A DNA stretch of 64,000 bases from positions 881,343 to 945,342 of the forward strand of contig ML213503.1 of NCBI GenBank assembly GCA_004369045.1, written 5' to 3'. The position numbers were made by a program, and so were the translations under genes. Shown piece after piece: positions 45,166-57,741 of the stretch (its first letter is position 1; each line of letters opens with the position of its first letter). The stretch is from Heliocybe sulcata. Its lineage: Eukaryota; Basidiomycota; Agaricomycetes; Gloeophyllales; Gloeophyllaceae. The notes beneath the pieces are model-generated. The model was not told where the DNA came from and searched no databases. It saw nothing but the letters and a program-made list of their open reading frames with translations.

Positions 45166-46759
45166 TCAGCTGAGAGTAGCGGTGAGCAGGTTAGCAATGT
45201 CCACACTGCTGAAGCTGCCCGCGTTGTTGTTTGCAACGGCAGTTTGGGACGGGGCTGCAGTTACGAATGTAAACCTCGCGGCCTCGGAAGTCGTGGAGGA
45301 AGGGGAGAGGGTCGCTGATCCTGAACCAGCGCTGGGAGCAGAGGCGGATGGGAGCGCAGGAACTGTTGGGAGTGCGGATGAGGATCCGCTAACACCAGGC
45401 GCAGAGGCACTGGGTATGGCCACCGTAGGAGTAGACACGGTGGGAACGGCAGCGGAGACCGAGCCAGAAGCTGATGGCACGGATGCGGTAGGGAAAGAGG
45501 GGACAGCTACGCCCGACCCAGAGACACCAGATGCACTGGGTCCGACAACAGCAGAGACGGTGGGAGTGCTGACTGCCGTGACCGAGGGCGTCGACACAGC
45601 AGTGACTGAGACACCGGATGCACCAATGCCAGAGGCGGAAACAGGTGCTGTGGGAGCACCTGATACGACGGGCGTTCCAACGGTAGGAGCGCTAACCGAA
45701 GGGATGCTAGCTGATGGGGTAGCTACCGCAGAGCTGTTGAAGCCGCTCGACGACGCGACAGCAGTGGTAGTAGGTGCAGCGGTCGAGTTACCGGTCGCAG
45801 AGCTTCCGAGTGCTGTCACGGTGACCAGCACAGTGGAGGTAACGGTGACTGTTGCACCTCCAGCAGCCCCGCTGGCATTGACGGTTCCCGAGGCCGCCAC
45901 AGCTGACGACGATGCAACGGCACTGCTAAGGGCAGCAGTGGCGGAGGTGGCGGCGGGAACAGCAGAGGAGGCTCCGAAGCTGAGGGTGATGCCGGCAGCA
46001 CTGGCAGTGGGGATAGATGAGAACCCATTGACCGACACGGCTGCCAATGCGGGAGAGCTGGCTGCAGTCGCGCTAGAGCCGAAATTGGAGGTTGGAGCTG
46101 CGCCAAATGATGCTAACGTAAGCGCCCGTTTGCTGCGATGGTTAAGCTTGATGTTGGTGGGTGCAGCTACCTCAGCTACCTTAGCGGACGCGGAAGGGAC
46201 AACGGGGATGGTCGAGGTAGTAAGGGTGCTCTGCAGAATGGTCGAGCTGATAGCCGCAGGGGCAGATGCCACAGAGGACATAGACTGGCTAGCGCTTGCA
46301 GATAAAGTGGTGTTTGAACTGCTGTTGCCGGACCCAGTGAGTCCACCGGTGGCACCAGCGTCTGCGATCCTTTGGGCGGCGTCACTCTCGGTGTCGCAGC
46401 CAATGCTGGTACCCTGCTTGTTAACAAGGGGGAGAGCAAAACACGATGTTGCAGCTGGACATTGCGTGAGCGCCCATACGCCGGAGACGCATTGCGCGAA
46501 GGCCCCGTTAACACAGGCCTGGTCGCCCTCTGTCAGAGAATGATAGTAAGCTTGTGTCCTGCGGACAAAAAGACTTACCATCACCTGTACAAGAGTTGGA
46601 TGCTTGCAGCGTGGCAAACTGGGCGTTCAGTTTCTGAGCCTCGATGGCATTTTCCTTCTGGAATGTGGAAGTGGCGCGGGGGTCGAAGGGGAAGGGAGCT
46701 GCGATGACCCTTCCAGCGAGTGCGGTTGCAACGAGAGCATAAACGAAAGTGGGTGCCAT
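45166..46759 (-). CDS. secreted Ser/Thr-rich protein with CBM19-like domain
   Basis: Two exons. ATG at 46759 opens a signal peptide (MAPTFVYALVATALAGRVIA, then APFPFDPRA with a likely cleavage site). A Cys-containing domain follows: CTGDGEGDQACVNGAFAQC, VSGVWALTQCPAATSCFALP, LVNKQGTSIGCDTESDAA. This matches the chitin-binding CBM19-like domain of agaricomycete secreted proteins. The remaining 380 residues are Ser/Thr/Val/Ala/Gly repeats, for example TAVSTPSVTAVSTPTVSAVV, likely heavily O-mannosylated, ending FSSVDIANLLTATLS at 45166. Probably a wall-associated protein; a GPI signal is weak at best. The strong third-base bias also opens a 464-codon antisense frame that I do not count as a gene. 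Confidence 0.75.
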
Positions 46760-47295
46760 GTCTGGGGCAGTTATCGATACAGTGATAGATGAAGGGTAGA
46801 TGCTGGATGCTGAAATGCGAGGTCGTTATAAAGCTGAGAGGTCGTGCCTGGATGGAAGAAAACGAGTAATTGCGATCCTGATTAAAGTAGACGTATCAGA
46901 GGAAGAGCGCCAGGCCCGTGTATATCAAGTCAAGAGCTCGTCAAGGCTTCGTGTCGAACGGGTTCCCGTCAAGAAAACTGAACGACTGGGGAACTCCCCT
47001 GCTGCCTCGACAGGCGAATATATATACATCAGCCTCGGCCATGGAACAATAAGCGAACCGATCCGATACAACGTTCAAGGGCGGACGTTGGCATGCGGAA
47101 ATGGGCAGACAAGACACAATTGCATTTGAGCTTATTCCCAGTCTGTCAAGTGAGCATTGTTCGTTTCTTTGAGAATAAGGGCAAGACGCGGCCCGGTGGC
47201 GGTGAGAAGCGATCTTGCATTGAACTTGACGGATTGGGAAGGTCCACGTGGATTTCGTCATTGTCGTAGATCGAGATCTCTCCTTTGCTCTCATC
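46760..47295. other. divergent promoter region, secreted protein and fructosamine kinase
   Basis: About 535 bp between two start codons pointing apart. No gene seen. A frame running into the kinase from 47248 begins with GTG; the ATG at 47296 is a better start. Confidence 0.45.
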
Positions 47296-48423
47296 ATGGG
47301 CCGCTCAGATATACCTTCAGTCATTCTCAGATGCCTTCACAAAATCGAGGCAGATGCGACATACACTGGCGGCCTGCCTCGCGTTGAGTCCTCTTCTGGC
47401 AAGCAGTATTTTGCGAAGGTGGGGTCTTCAAGCGAGAGGGACCAGTTCATCGGAGAGGCGGAATCTCTCAATGCGATGAACAAGGCTGCGCCAGGTCTCG
47501 CACCTCGAGTCTTTGCATACGGTTTTGCGGATAGCAACGGAGACGAAGTTGCACCTTCGGAGTCTGGTGCCAAACCGTGTTTTCTCTCCGAATACAAGGA
47601 CATCACGAGCCTCAGTGAGAAGTCGGGACAGGCCCTTGCTAAACGCCTCGCGACGGAGATGCACCGGTCGGCTAGCGAGAATGGGAAATTTGGATTCGGA
47701 GTACCTACCTTCTGTGGTGCCACAAGGCAGGAGAATGGATGGAAGAATGCTACGACAAATTGGTAGGCGGGCTTTTGGACGGCCTGAAGAGGAAGGGCCG
47801 GTTCTCTGAGCTTTGTGATAAAGGCGAGGAGGTGAGGAAGAGGTGCGTTTTGATTGCTGCATATGCAACTATGCTTTCCAAGTCGTTGTGAAAGGGTCAT
47901 TCCGCACCTTTTAAGGCCGCTGAAGATTGAGCCTGTGATTCTGCATGGGGACCTTTGGGTGGGTTTTGTTTTCGTGCCATATCATCGCGTGTATAGGCTG
48001 ATGCAGCTTTAGAGCGGTAACGCAGGAACGGACCGCGCAACAGGAGAGCCGGTCGTCTTCGACCCGTCCTCTTACTACGGACACAATGAGGCAGAGTGCG
48101 GATTAGTTCTCGACCTGCTCGTGCTTTATGCTGAGGCTGATTCCAATCCGCACAGCCTTGCCATAGCGAGGATATTCGGCGGCTTTTCCGGCTGTTTCTA
48201 CAAGACTTACCATGAACACCTACCCAAGACTGAGCCAGCCGATCAATATGAGCTCCGGGCTGATTTGTACGAGATGTATCACTATCTGAACCACACCCTG
48301 CTCTTCGGCGTGAGTTACCTGAGATGTATGTGGGACGTATCGTCGCTGATTTAGATCCTTAAGGGCTCTTACGCAGGCAGTGCCACGCGCAAGATGGACA
48401 GGTTATTGAGAGAATGCCCATAA
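47296..48423 (+). CDS. fructosamine/ketosamine-3-kinase with an apparent frame break
   Basis: Family of kinases that phosphorylate sugars bound to protein lysines, leading to deglycation. ATG at 47296: MGRSDIPSVILRCLHKIEAD, YFAKVGSSSERDQFIGEAES, APRVFAYGFAD, RLATEMHRSASENGKFGFGV, PTFCGATRQENGW. At about 47,731-47,737 the conserved sequence moves to another frame (WMEECYDKLVGGLLDGLKRK) with no intron-like sequence between; a few residues common in the family are also missing. After that, introns join RVIPHLLRPLKIEPVILHGDL-W to SGNAGTDRATGEPVVFDPSS, YYGHNEAD, LAIARIFGGFSGCFYKTYHE and the end GSYAGSATRKMDRLLRECP. The catalytic motifs HGDLW-SGN and DPSSYYGH are intact. The break may be a sequencing error or a real disabling change. 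Confidence 0.75.
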
Positions 48424-49072
48424 ATTCCACAAACTATTATGTGAACAGTGTATCAGATCGGGTTGTAGGATACGTCGAGGTAGATATCTGGTGAGGTAAA
48501 TCGAACGAACATCCGACCCAGCAATGGGCAGAAGCACCTGCGCGTCCGCAGGAGGAGGTACATCGCGAGGATTTTAATTTCAAGCTTGCTTGACTTGTAC
48601 CTGCCTTGGTTTTGTCGCGGCTGGAAACTGCACGCCACCCAGTGCTGTGGCACGGCTGCATGCGCATGCTAAATATCTCATGATTCAAAAAAAATGCAAT
48701 ACTATATAGTATTTAACGAATTTCTTGACATTTATAAGGTGCATGTCATCACATATGCAGCACGGATGCTCCGGTAAGCTGTAACGTGAATTGTGGCATT
48801 GTGGCACGGCACGCGTCATCATAAAGCCAAATAAAGCTTAGTAAGACAGTGGCAAAGGTTTCGCGACGTTCAGCGCTCTGCAGACTTGTCGCCCACGCCA
48901 AACTCGCCTGCTCGGTGGCCGTCTGTGCTCGTCTCTCTCGGTCTTAATCCTGGCCTAGTGGGCTCGTACGTGGAGGCACACTGTCTGTCCGGGTTAATCT
49001 TGCAACTTGGGCTCTCTTTGCTTCGTCAACTTCATTGTTAGTGTCTCCCGCTTCAGCTGAAACTTTGCGAAC
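48424..49072. other. intergenic, fructosamine kinase to RPB2
   Basis: About 650 bp with no convincing gene; short frames on the minus strand at 48437-48688 lack any family look. It contains the RPB2 promoter. A pyrimidine-rich run precedes the RPB2 start (ttcattgttagtgtctcccg). Confidence 0.45.
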
Positions 49073-52000
49073 ATGAGTCAAGGTTTGTCGTATATCTTCT
49101 AGCTGCAGGAGCTCTACTGAAATCACGTCTAGCAACTGATTTTGCCAGCCAAGATCCCTATGCGTATGATGACCCGAACTATGGCGTGGAGGATGAGGAG
49201 TATGAGGAGATAACTCAGGAGGATTGCTGGACAGTCATCTCCTCCTTCTTCGAGCAAAAAGGTCTCGTGCGCCAGCAGCTTGACTCTTTCGACGAATTCG
49301 TGCAGAACACCATGCAAGAGCTCGTGGACGAAAATTCGGACCTCATCCTCGACCAAGAGAACCAGCACACGGGCCACGAGGCGGACTCGACGCGGCGGTA
49401 TGAGATCAAGTTTGGGCAGATCTATCTGTCGAGGCCTACAATCACGGAGGCGGATGGCTCGGTCGTGCCGCTGTTCCCGCAGGAAGCGCGTCTGCGGAAC
49501 TTGACGTACTCGTCAACGTTGTATGTCGATATGAAGAAGCGCGTCTTGAACAGCAGAGAGGACCCGGACAATCCTGGTGAAACCATTTGGGAGGCGGAGC
49601 GCGGCGAAGTGGCTGAGGACACGCAGAAGGTGTGGATTGGTAGGGTGAGTATCAGCGCGTTTTCGTGCGATTGCCAGCACCCATTACGTGCGGGTTAGGT
49701 TCCTATCATGCTGCGGTCGACGTTCTGTATCCTGCGTGATTTGCAAGACCAGGATCTCTACGACTTGAATGAATGTCCGTACGACTCTGGAGGATACTTT
49801 ATCATCAACGGGTCCGAGAAGGTCTTGATTGCTCAGGAGCGGATGGCTACGAACCATGTCTATGTCTTTGCCAAGGCGCAGCCCTCCCCCATCAATTTCT
49901 TAGCTGAAATTCGTTCTGCGGTTGAGAAGGGCGGAAAGACGATCAGTCAGTTCCAGGTGAAGATGTATCACAGGAACCAGGAGCGTTCTGTGAGTCCGCA
50001 AGAAAGACTAATCGCAGGATGCGCCCAACTTACATTGATGCGCAGCTCGGAAGCGTCATGAAAGCGACCATCCCTTACATCAAGGTTGACATCCCTATCT
50101 GGATTGTCTTCCGTGCACTGGGCGTCATCTCTGACCGTGACATCCTGGAGCACATCTGCTACGACATGCAAGACTTGCAGATGCTTGAAATGCTGAAGCC
50201 TTGTATTGACGACGGTTTCGTCATTCAGGATCGCGAGGTCTGTATGGCTGTGCATATATCATGTATGCATCTGACATCTTGGACCGCGTCAGATTGCATT
50301 GGATTTCATAGGTAACCGTGGTACGACCACTGGTTTGTCGCGTGAACGGCGTCTGCGGTACGCACAGGAGATCCTGCAGAAGGAGATGTTGCCCCACGTT
50401 TCGATGGCTGAAGGATCAGAGTCGAAGAAGGCGTACTTCTTTGGGTACATGATTCATCGGTTGCTGCTTGCGGCTCTGGAGCGGAGAGAGCTGGACGACC
50501 GAGACCACTTTGGCAAGAAGCGGCTTGATCTTGCTGGTCCCCTGCTGGCGAACCTCTTCCGTATGCTCTTCCGGAAACTGACGAAGGATGTCTACCGGTA
50601 CTTGCAAAAGGCGAGTCGTCCAGGTAGTCGTTTAAGCCGTCTGAGACTAACTCGTTTGTACCAGTGTGTGGAAACCCACAAGGAGTTCAATCTGTCGCTG
50701 GCTGTTAAGCATAACACTATCACCAATGGTCTCAAGTACTCTCTGGCTACGGGTAACTGGGGTGATCAAAAGAAGTCTATGTCCTCGAAGGCGGGTGTGT
50801 CACAGGTGCTGAACAGGTACACGTATGCGTCTACGCTCTCGCATTTGCGTCGTTGCAACACGCCTCTCGGACGCGAGGGCAAGATTGCGAAACCGCGCCA
50901 ACTGCACAATACCCACTGGGGCATGGTGTGTCCTGCGGAGACGCCAGAAGGACAAGCTTGCGGTCTCGTCAAGAACTTGGCACTCATGTCCTGTATCTCG
51001 GTTGGTTCCTTGTCTGCGCCGGTTATTGAGTTCCTGGAGGAGTGGGGTCTCGAGTCGCTGGAAGAGAACGCCCACTCTGCGACACCGTGCACGAAGGTCT
51101 TCGTTAATGGTGTCTGGATGGGCGTCCACCGCGATCCGGCGAATCTGGTCCGCACGATCAAGAAGCTGCGTCGCAAGGACGATATCAGTCCTGAAGTGTC
51201 CGTAGTGCGGGATATTCGAGAACGGGAGTTGCGGCTGTACACGGATGCGGGTCGTGTTTGTCGGCCGCTCTTCATTGTCGAGAACCAGCAGCTTGCCCTG
51301 CAGAAGAAGCATATTAGGTGGCTCAATCAGGGCTCTAGTGACGATGGGGAGCCATGGAAGTGGGATCAGCTCGTCAAGAATGGTATTGTCGAGTTGCTTG
51401 ATGCGGAGGAAGAGGAGACGGTCATGATTAGTATGACACCGGAAGATCTAGAGAACTCGAGACTTCAGTCTGCTGGCATCGACCCGCACCAGAATGATGG
51501 CGATTTTGACCCGTCGGCGAGGTTGAAGGCGGCGACGCATGGTCATACCTGGACACACTGTGAGATTCATCCGAGTATGATCTTGGGTGTTTGCGCGAGT
51601 ATCATTCCTTTCCCTGATCACAACCAGGTAGATGATGTCCCCCTCTCCTGTGAAGACATGGGCTGACATCGTTATAGTCTCCTCGTAATACCTACCAATC
51701 CGCTATGGGTAAACAAGCTATGGGTATCTACCTTACCAATTTCCTGGTCCGCATGGACACTATGGCCAACATCCTCTACTACCCTCAAAAGCCGCTGGCC
51801 ACCACTCGCTCCATGGAGTACCTCCGGTTCAGAGAGTTGCCCGCCGGCCAGAATGCCATTGTAGCCATCTTGTGTTACAGTGGTTACAATCAGGAAGATT
51901 CCGTCATCATGAACCAGAGTTCTATTGACCGCGGTCTTTTCCGGAGTATGTACTACCGGAGTTATATGGACCTGGAAAAGAAGAGCGGTGTCCAACAACT

Positions 52001-53123
52001 TGAAGAGTTTGAGAAGCCCACGCGAGATACGACGCTCCGTATGAAGCATGGAACTTACGACAAGCTAGAGGATGATGGATTGATTGCACCGGGCACTGGT
52101 GTCACCGGAGATGATATCATTATCGGTAAGACCGCGCCTATCCTTCCGGACAGCGAAGAGCTGGGACAAAGGACGCGGTCGCATACTCGACGGGATGTCT
52201 CGACTGCCATGAAGAGCACAGAGCAGGGTATAGTCGACCAAGTGCTGATAACGACCAACTCCGAGGGCCAGAAATTCGTGAAGGTCCGAGTCAGGTCTAC
52301 TCGTATCCCTCAGATCGGGGACAAGTTCGCGTCCCGTCACGGTCAGAAGGGTACCATTGGTATCACCTATCGTCAGGAGGACATGCCTTTCACTGCGGAA
52401 GGTATCACGCCGGATATCGTCATCAATCCGCACGCTATCCCCTCTCGTATGACCATCGGGCACTTGGTCGAGTGTCTACTCTCCAAGGTCGCAACGCTCA
52501 TCGGTAACGAGGGTGACGCGACGCCGTTCACTGATTTGACCGTTGAGTCAGTCTCGACGTTCCTTCGGCAGAAGGGGTACCAATCTCGTGGCTTGGAGAT
52601 CATGTACCACGGCCACACTGGTCGCAAGTTGCAGGCTCAGGTATACTTGGGCCCAACTTACTACCAGCGTCTGAAGCATATGGTGGACGACAAGATACAT
52701 TCTCGTGCAAGAGGTCCTGTCCAGATTCTCACCCGGCAGCCTGTGGAAGGTCGTAGTCGAGATGGTGGCTTGCGTTTCGGAGAGATGGAGCGGGATTGTA
52801 TGATCTCACATGGTATCGCTGGCTTCCTCAAAGAGCGTCTGTTCGACGCTAGTGATGCTTACCGTTTACACGTTTGCGATTTGTGTGGTCTCACAGCAAT
52901 TGCCAACCTGGTGTGTGCCTTTACCCTGACTCTTTGTCTTGACTAATATCTCTGTGAATTATCATAGAAAAAACAAACGTTCGAGTGCCGTGCTTGCAAG
53001 AACAAGACGGCCATCTCGCAGCTGTATATCCCATATGCCGCGAAGTTATTGTTCCAGGAATTGCAGAGCATGAACATCGCGGCACGGCTGTACACCGTGT
53101 CGACTGGGCGTATACGGGACTAA
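49073..53123 (+). CDS. RPB2: RNA polymerase II second largest subunit
   Basis: Catalytic-core subunit of RNA polymerase II. ATG at 49073 gives MSQ, spliced to [18 protein letters not shown]. Landmarks: [180 protein letters not shown] and [21 protein letters not shown] zinc-binding module closes it: CDLCG and CRACKNK, then [11 protein letters not shown] with TAA at 53121. About seven short introns. RPB2 is linked to matA in several agaricomycetes. Full length (about 1,220 residues). Confidence 0.96.
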
Positions 53124-53252
53124 AGTTGCGGTATACTTTCCAGATGCTTTCCTTGCATTCCCAATGCTGTCGTGTGATGGATGTATTATACATATTATAA
53201 CTAGAACCCCCCTGTATCTAGGATATCAGCTGTAATGAATGTGTTGCAATTT

Positions 53253-55689
53253 TCAGTCATCCCGATCTTTCCCCATCAGTCCTTCTCGCTCTCCATTTTC
53301 TGCATGCTGAATCTCTGACGACTGCCGCCGCTCTGCACGCCGCTTTTTGGCGGCCTCGGAATCCTCGTCGTCGCTCCCATCGTGGTCATCCTCGTCACCA
53401 ATCTCGAAGACCACGCTATCCTCCGCCATCGAGCCTGGGCCTCGTCTCCCGACTAGTGTGGCGTCATCGTCATCGTCGTGGTGGCCACGAGCAGCTGTGC
53501 GGTGTTCCAATGATTCAAGGTCATAGTCTTCCGCGTCCTCTTCGTCCTGCGCGATCTCGTCGGACATCGCTAATGTGGATATTCGCGGTGATTAGCGCAA
53601 CGAAATCGCATGTACCCAGGACAGTACTTATCTTCTGTTGTTCGCCGAGGGTGCCCACAAGTAACAGATTGAAGCAAAAACAGCCAGGTACAGGAGGGCG
53701 AGCCAGCCGTCCAGTAGCCACCATTGAACTTTCCATGTCTTCGCGGCATAGTCTATATGGTGACATAAACCTTAGCCTATGGCAGCAATTAGTGCTGCAT
53801 GCTTACCTTCAGCCAAGCGTTCAGAGAACGTGAACGAAGATACGACGAAGAATATCATGATGACGAGAACTGTGGCCATGAGGATGTAGTAGAGCTTTGT
53901 GAACATGGACAGCTTGTACCGTTGTTTGCGGGCTTTGAGCTGTGCGATCGTATCTGTCCAAGGGTTAGTACGCCATACTCACCCAGTTGAGGTTCAGACG
54001 GTATCTTACGGTTCAAGGAGTACAGAATCCAGACCAAAAACCCGCTCAGCGTGAAGGCGAGTGGTATCACGAACAGGAGTAGGACAAGGGCCGATGTCGA
54101 TTCGAGCTCCAATTCTACTATACCCACAGCGTAGAGGACTAAGAAGGTTGAGCTAGTGAGCCCGGTGGTGAGACAAGCTTGATGACGTAGCATACGAACC
54201 TCCAAACACGAAGTGAGCGCCAGCGAGCAACTGACACTTCAGCATGGTCCGGCCTAGGGACTCGCGAACGACACTGAGACCTTGGGATACGACCAGGAGC
54301 ATGAAGAACGATAGCGCATTTCTGCCTGCGTCGAGGATAGCAACTAAGACAAGGGTTCTCAGTATACATAGGTGAATGCATTCTGCATTGTTCTCACCAA
54401 CGAAGAGGAAGACAGTCGACGCTGCCCCTCGTCCATGTGCATTTAGATATCTGTAATAGGCTATGGGAACAATACGACGTTAGGAACAGTGCATACATGC
54501 GGCCTTGCATCGTACCGAAGTTCGCTAGCATTTCAACCACAAGGAATCCCACGAGCCCGGAAAGATAATACTGGTTAAAAGGATGTATCAGTACATGATC
54601 GGTTGGGGAGCGATACCGAGCATATAACGCACTTGAATGGGCAGAAGATCTTGGATATGGGTGTAGCATAGCCAACCCCAGGCTGCGGCGAGAATGGTAT
54701 AAATCAAAAACATAGCTAGATAGAACTGCATATGAGAGTGAATATATGCGTCGGCATGAACCAAGAATACTGCTCACGTTGACTTTCGGATAATCCGTGG
54801 CGGGAAGTTTACCGCTGAAGGTGTTTTGGAAAAACACGAGACCGTTGTAAGTGGGATGATATGGAACATCTGTCGTATCATCTGAAGAGGAAAGTACAGT
54901 AACAGGCACCATGGCTAGCGAAAGAACACCGAAGTTAAGTCCTGCGTCAGCCTATACCATGACATTGCCCACTAACCAACGCAATAGTACCCAGTCTTCC
55001 TGACTTGGTATTGTATGGGTTCCTGGTACCACAAGATTCCAGTGGGGGATGGGTTCAGGTCATCACGGCGGTCATAAGCTCGCGCCAGCCAAGGCGATGT
55101 GTACACTGTGTTCTCATCTTCCGGTACGTCTGGATTTCCTTCCGGGTTGTCCCAGAACCCACTGGTTGACACTTCTGAAGGAGTGGACGAGTTTCCGGAC
55201 CCGCCGAAGCCAACTCTTGCAGACCAGAAGCTGGTGTCGTTTATGGACTTGCCGTCGGGCAGGTCAAGAATGAAGCGGCCTAGTTGCGAGCTATTGCAGA
55301 AGTTGTTTCGCATTGCGTCGGAGGTGCAGACATATGTTTTCTGCTGTGCCTCCGTGAGACGTGTCCCGCAGCACTGTACTGGCAAGACTACTCACAGGTA
55401 GAGAGTCGTCCGTCATGGAGGTAACCTTCCCTAGGAATTCCATATCGCCCCATTCATATATCACCATTGCCAGCTGGCCCTGGGACGTGCCATCAAAGCT
55501 GACTTTCGCAGCCTAAGTCTCAAGACGTTGCAGGGTGTTCGTTCACGTACCATTGATGTGGGCCTTCTGCCCGCCCCACATGCCAGTGCAGACTTGTCTT
55601 GAATAGTCTGTATCATGAACTGGAACCTCATAGGCTGCGACGGATGCCAGACCCAGCAGCAACCAGGGAAGGCATCGACTTAACGCCAT
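53253..55689 (-). CDS. Ptm1/GPR107-like (GOST family) seven-TM membrane protein
   Basis: ATG at 55689 opens a signal peptide (MALSRCLPWLLLGLASVAAY) and EVPVHDTDYSRQVCTGMWGG. The luminal domain includes YVCTSDAMRNNFCNSSQLGR, FILDLPDGKSINDTSFWSAR, WYQEPIQYQVRKTGYYCV and VPYHPTYNGLVFFQNTFSG. Seven membrane helices follow, among them YYLSGLVGFLVVEMLANFG, GIVELELESTSALVLLLFVI, PLAFTLSGFLVWILYSLNR and VQWWLLDGWLALLYLAVFA. The cytosolic tail is acidic (DEIAQDEEDAEDYDLESLEH), ending MGKDRDD at 53253. Yeast Ptm1 and human GPR107/108 belong here, thought to act in Golgi-endosome traffic. Many introns (about ten). Convergent with RPB2 across 130 bp, and divergent from SNX4 across 170 bp. Confidence 0.88.
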
Positions 55690-55862
55690 CGTGGTAAGGA
55701 CCAAGTAGTAATACGCGTCCTAATAGGGAACGCGTTGAGTACGTCACGCGCAGCCTCAGCAAGTAGGCCACACTTGCCGCACAGCTCTCTACCACCCTCC
55801 TTGAACGCTTCTCGAGTCAACGGACTCGCAGAGAATCCTATCTCGGACTCTGCGTTACGGCT

Positions 55863-57650
55863 ATGCTTGGCGACGACGAGGATGTCTTTGACAGTGTGAC
55901 CTGGGAGTCGCCATCTGCCCCTGCCTATAATACCGAGGAACCCGCTGCCCGCTTAGGACCTGGATTCAGACAGAGTACTTCAGACAGCGAGGATGGCCGT
56001 GGTCCTCATGATCCCAAATGGGAAGGGTACTTGATTACATCCGTGAAAGACCCTGTCAAGGAGCTGGCTGAGACTAAGGATGCGTATGTGTCCTATCTTG
56101 TTTCGGCAGAGGTAAGTTTCCCTCAGTCACATTTGCAGTGTAGTCATGTTCATTGCTGCAGACCAATCTTCCAATTTTCTCTACACCTAATCCCTCATCT
56201 CGTCGGCGCTTCCAAGATTTTGTTTTCCTGCGAGAGAACCTAGTCAAGGACTTTCCAGCCTGCGTCGTTCCTCCATTACCGGACAAGCATCGGCTAGAAT
56301 ACATTACGGGGGATCGTTTCAGTCCTGAGTTTATTGAACGACGGCGGCTTGAGTGCGTCGCACCTATCGATGCACTTCTTTGTTTTAACAAGCTGCAGCC
56401 TGCATCGGTTCTTACAGCGTATTGCCCGCCATCCTACACTCCAACGGAGCACGCTCGTTCGTGCCTTTCTTGAGTCGACAGAATGGGTGAGTCTTCATAC
56501 CCATGCGTGTCTCATCTTCCAATTTGTCGCCCCTAGCATGTCACCATGCACCAACATATCGCTCACCCCCCAGTACCGGAGACGTCAGCAGGCATAATAG
56601 ACAGCTTGTCTGACACGCTGCTGAATGCCTTCTCCCGCGTACGCAAGCCCGATGAACGGTTTCTCGCCATGCGAGAAAGGGTTGATAAGTTCGAAGAAGG
56701 CTTGAACGCCACCGAGAGGATGTGGACGCGCATCAGGAATCGAACAAACGGTGAGAATACATCCAGTCATGTGCTGCGAACCTCGTGTGTGAGTCTAAAG
56801 CTGAAAGAGCTGGCGATCCGGACACTGGTGAAGATTTGACTGCGGACTATCATGACATGGCTGTCGCCGTTCAAGGTTTAGGGTTCTTGGAATCCGGGAT
56901 TACAGATCCCCTCAACCACTTCTCGAACACCCTACTGGAGTTCTCCGCTTTGCAGCGTCATCTGGTATGCTGCACTCATTCTAGCTGCGAATTGTCAGGA
57001 TTAACAGGCATGCGTCTGATGCAGACGCAAACAACGACCGACCCTTTCCTCGTTCACCTGCACTCCCTGCTAAGTTATTCGCATGCCAATCGTGCAGTCC
57101 TCAAACTCCGCGACCAGAAACAGATGGATTTCGAAGAGCTTTCGGATTATCTGTCTGGTGTCACAGCCGAGCGAGACAGACTAGCTGCCGTCATCAGCGG
57201 CCATGCTGGTAGCACAGGTCTGGGTCTTGGTGCCTACATCCGAGACAGAGTGGATTCCCTCCGGGGAGCAGACGATGATCGAAGTAGGGTCGAGAAAATG
57301 CGCAAGCTAGACTCTAAGATTAAGGAGGTACGTCCGTCTGATCCTTGCACAAGTCAGGAAGAGTCTGACCGCTGTGGTGCAGCTCCAAGATGCTGTTACG
57401 ACGGCACACGAGACTTCGGATGCCTTCAGCGACGAGACGTTACGAGAGCAGAATATCTTCCAGTACGCCAAGGAAGCCGAGATGAAGGAAATGCTGGGTA
57501 ATCTAGCGGACGGACAGATTGAATTTTACCGGGCGGTACGTTCTCTTCCAATATTCTAGATTTTAGACCAGAGCTGAAGGTACCTTATAGTCCATGGAGG
57601 AATGGGACAGAATTATTCCTATAATCCAGCGTATACGAGTGGACGTTTAA
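55863..57650 (+). CDS. sorting nexin SNX4/Atg24-like
   Basis: PX-BAR protein that recycles cargo from endosomes and takes part in selective autophagy. ATG at 55863: MLGDDEDVFDSVTWESPSAP, WEGYLITSVKDPVKELAETK, then the PX domain RRRFQDFVFLRENLVKDFPA, CVVPPLPDKHRLEYITGDRF, SPEFIERRRL, an intron, HRFLQRIARHPTLQRSTLVR and AFLESTEW. The BAR region has SDTLLNAFSRVRKPDERFL, YHDMAVAVQGLGFLESGITD, PLNHFSNTLLEFSALQRHL, QDAVTTAHETSDAFSDETL, EMKEMLGNLADGQIEFYRA and finally MEEWDRIIPIIQRIRVDV with TAA at 57648. Eight or so exons. The basic PX residues expected to bind PI3P (RRRF...) are present. Ends 91 bp from the REV7 stop on the other strand. Confidence 0.88.
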
Positions 57651-57741
57651 TTCTTGCAGCAGATTCTTCCCTGTGTATTCTAGTTATCAGTTATCGAGCA
57701 GTGCCTTGGATGCAGTACCTTAGTCTTCGGATAGTTGGGTG

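Noticed and set aside
45149-46543. Plus-strand frame of 464 codons, Ala/Glu/Val-rich
   Set aside because: Exactly antisense to the Ser/Thr-rich secreted protein, which has a signal peptide and a Cys domain. The open antisense frame follows from its codon bias.
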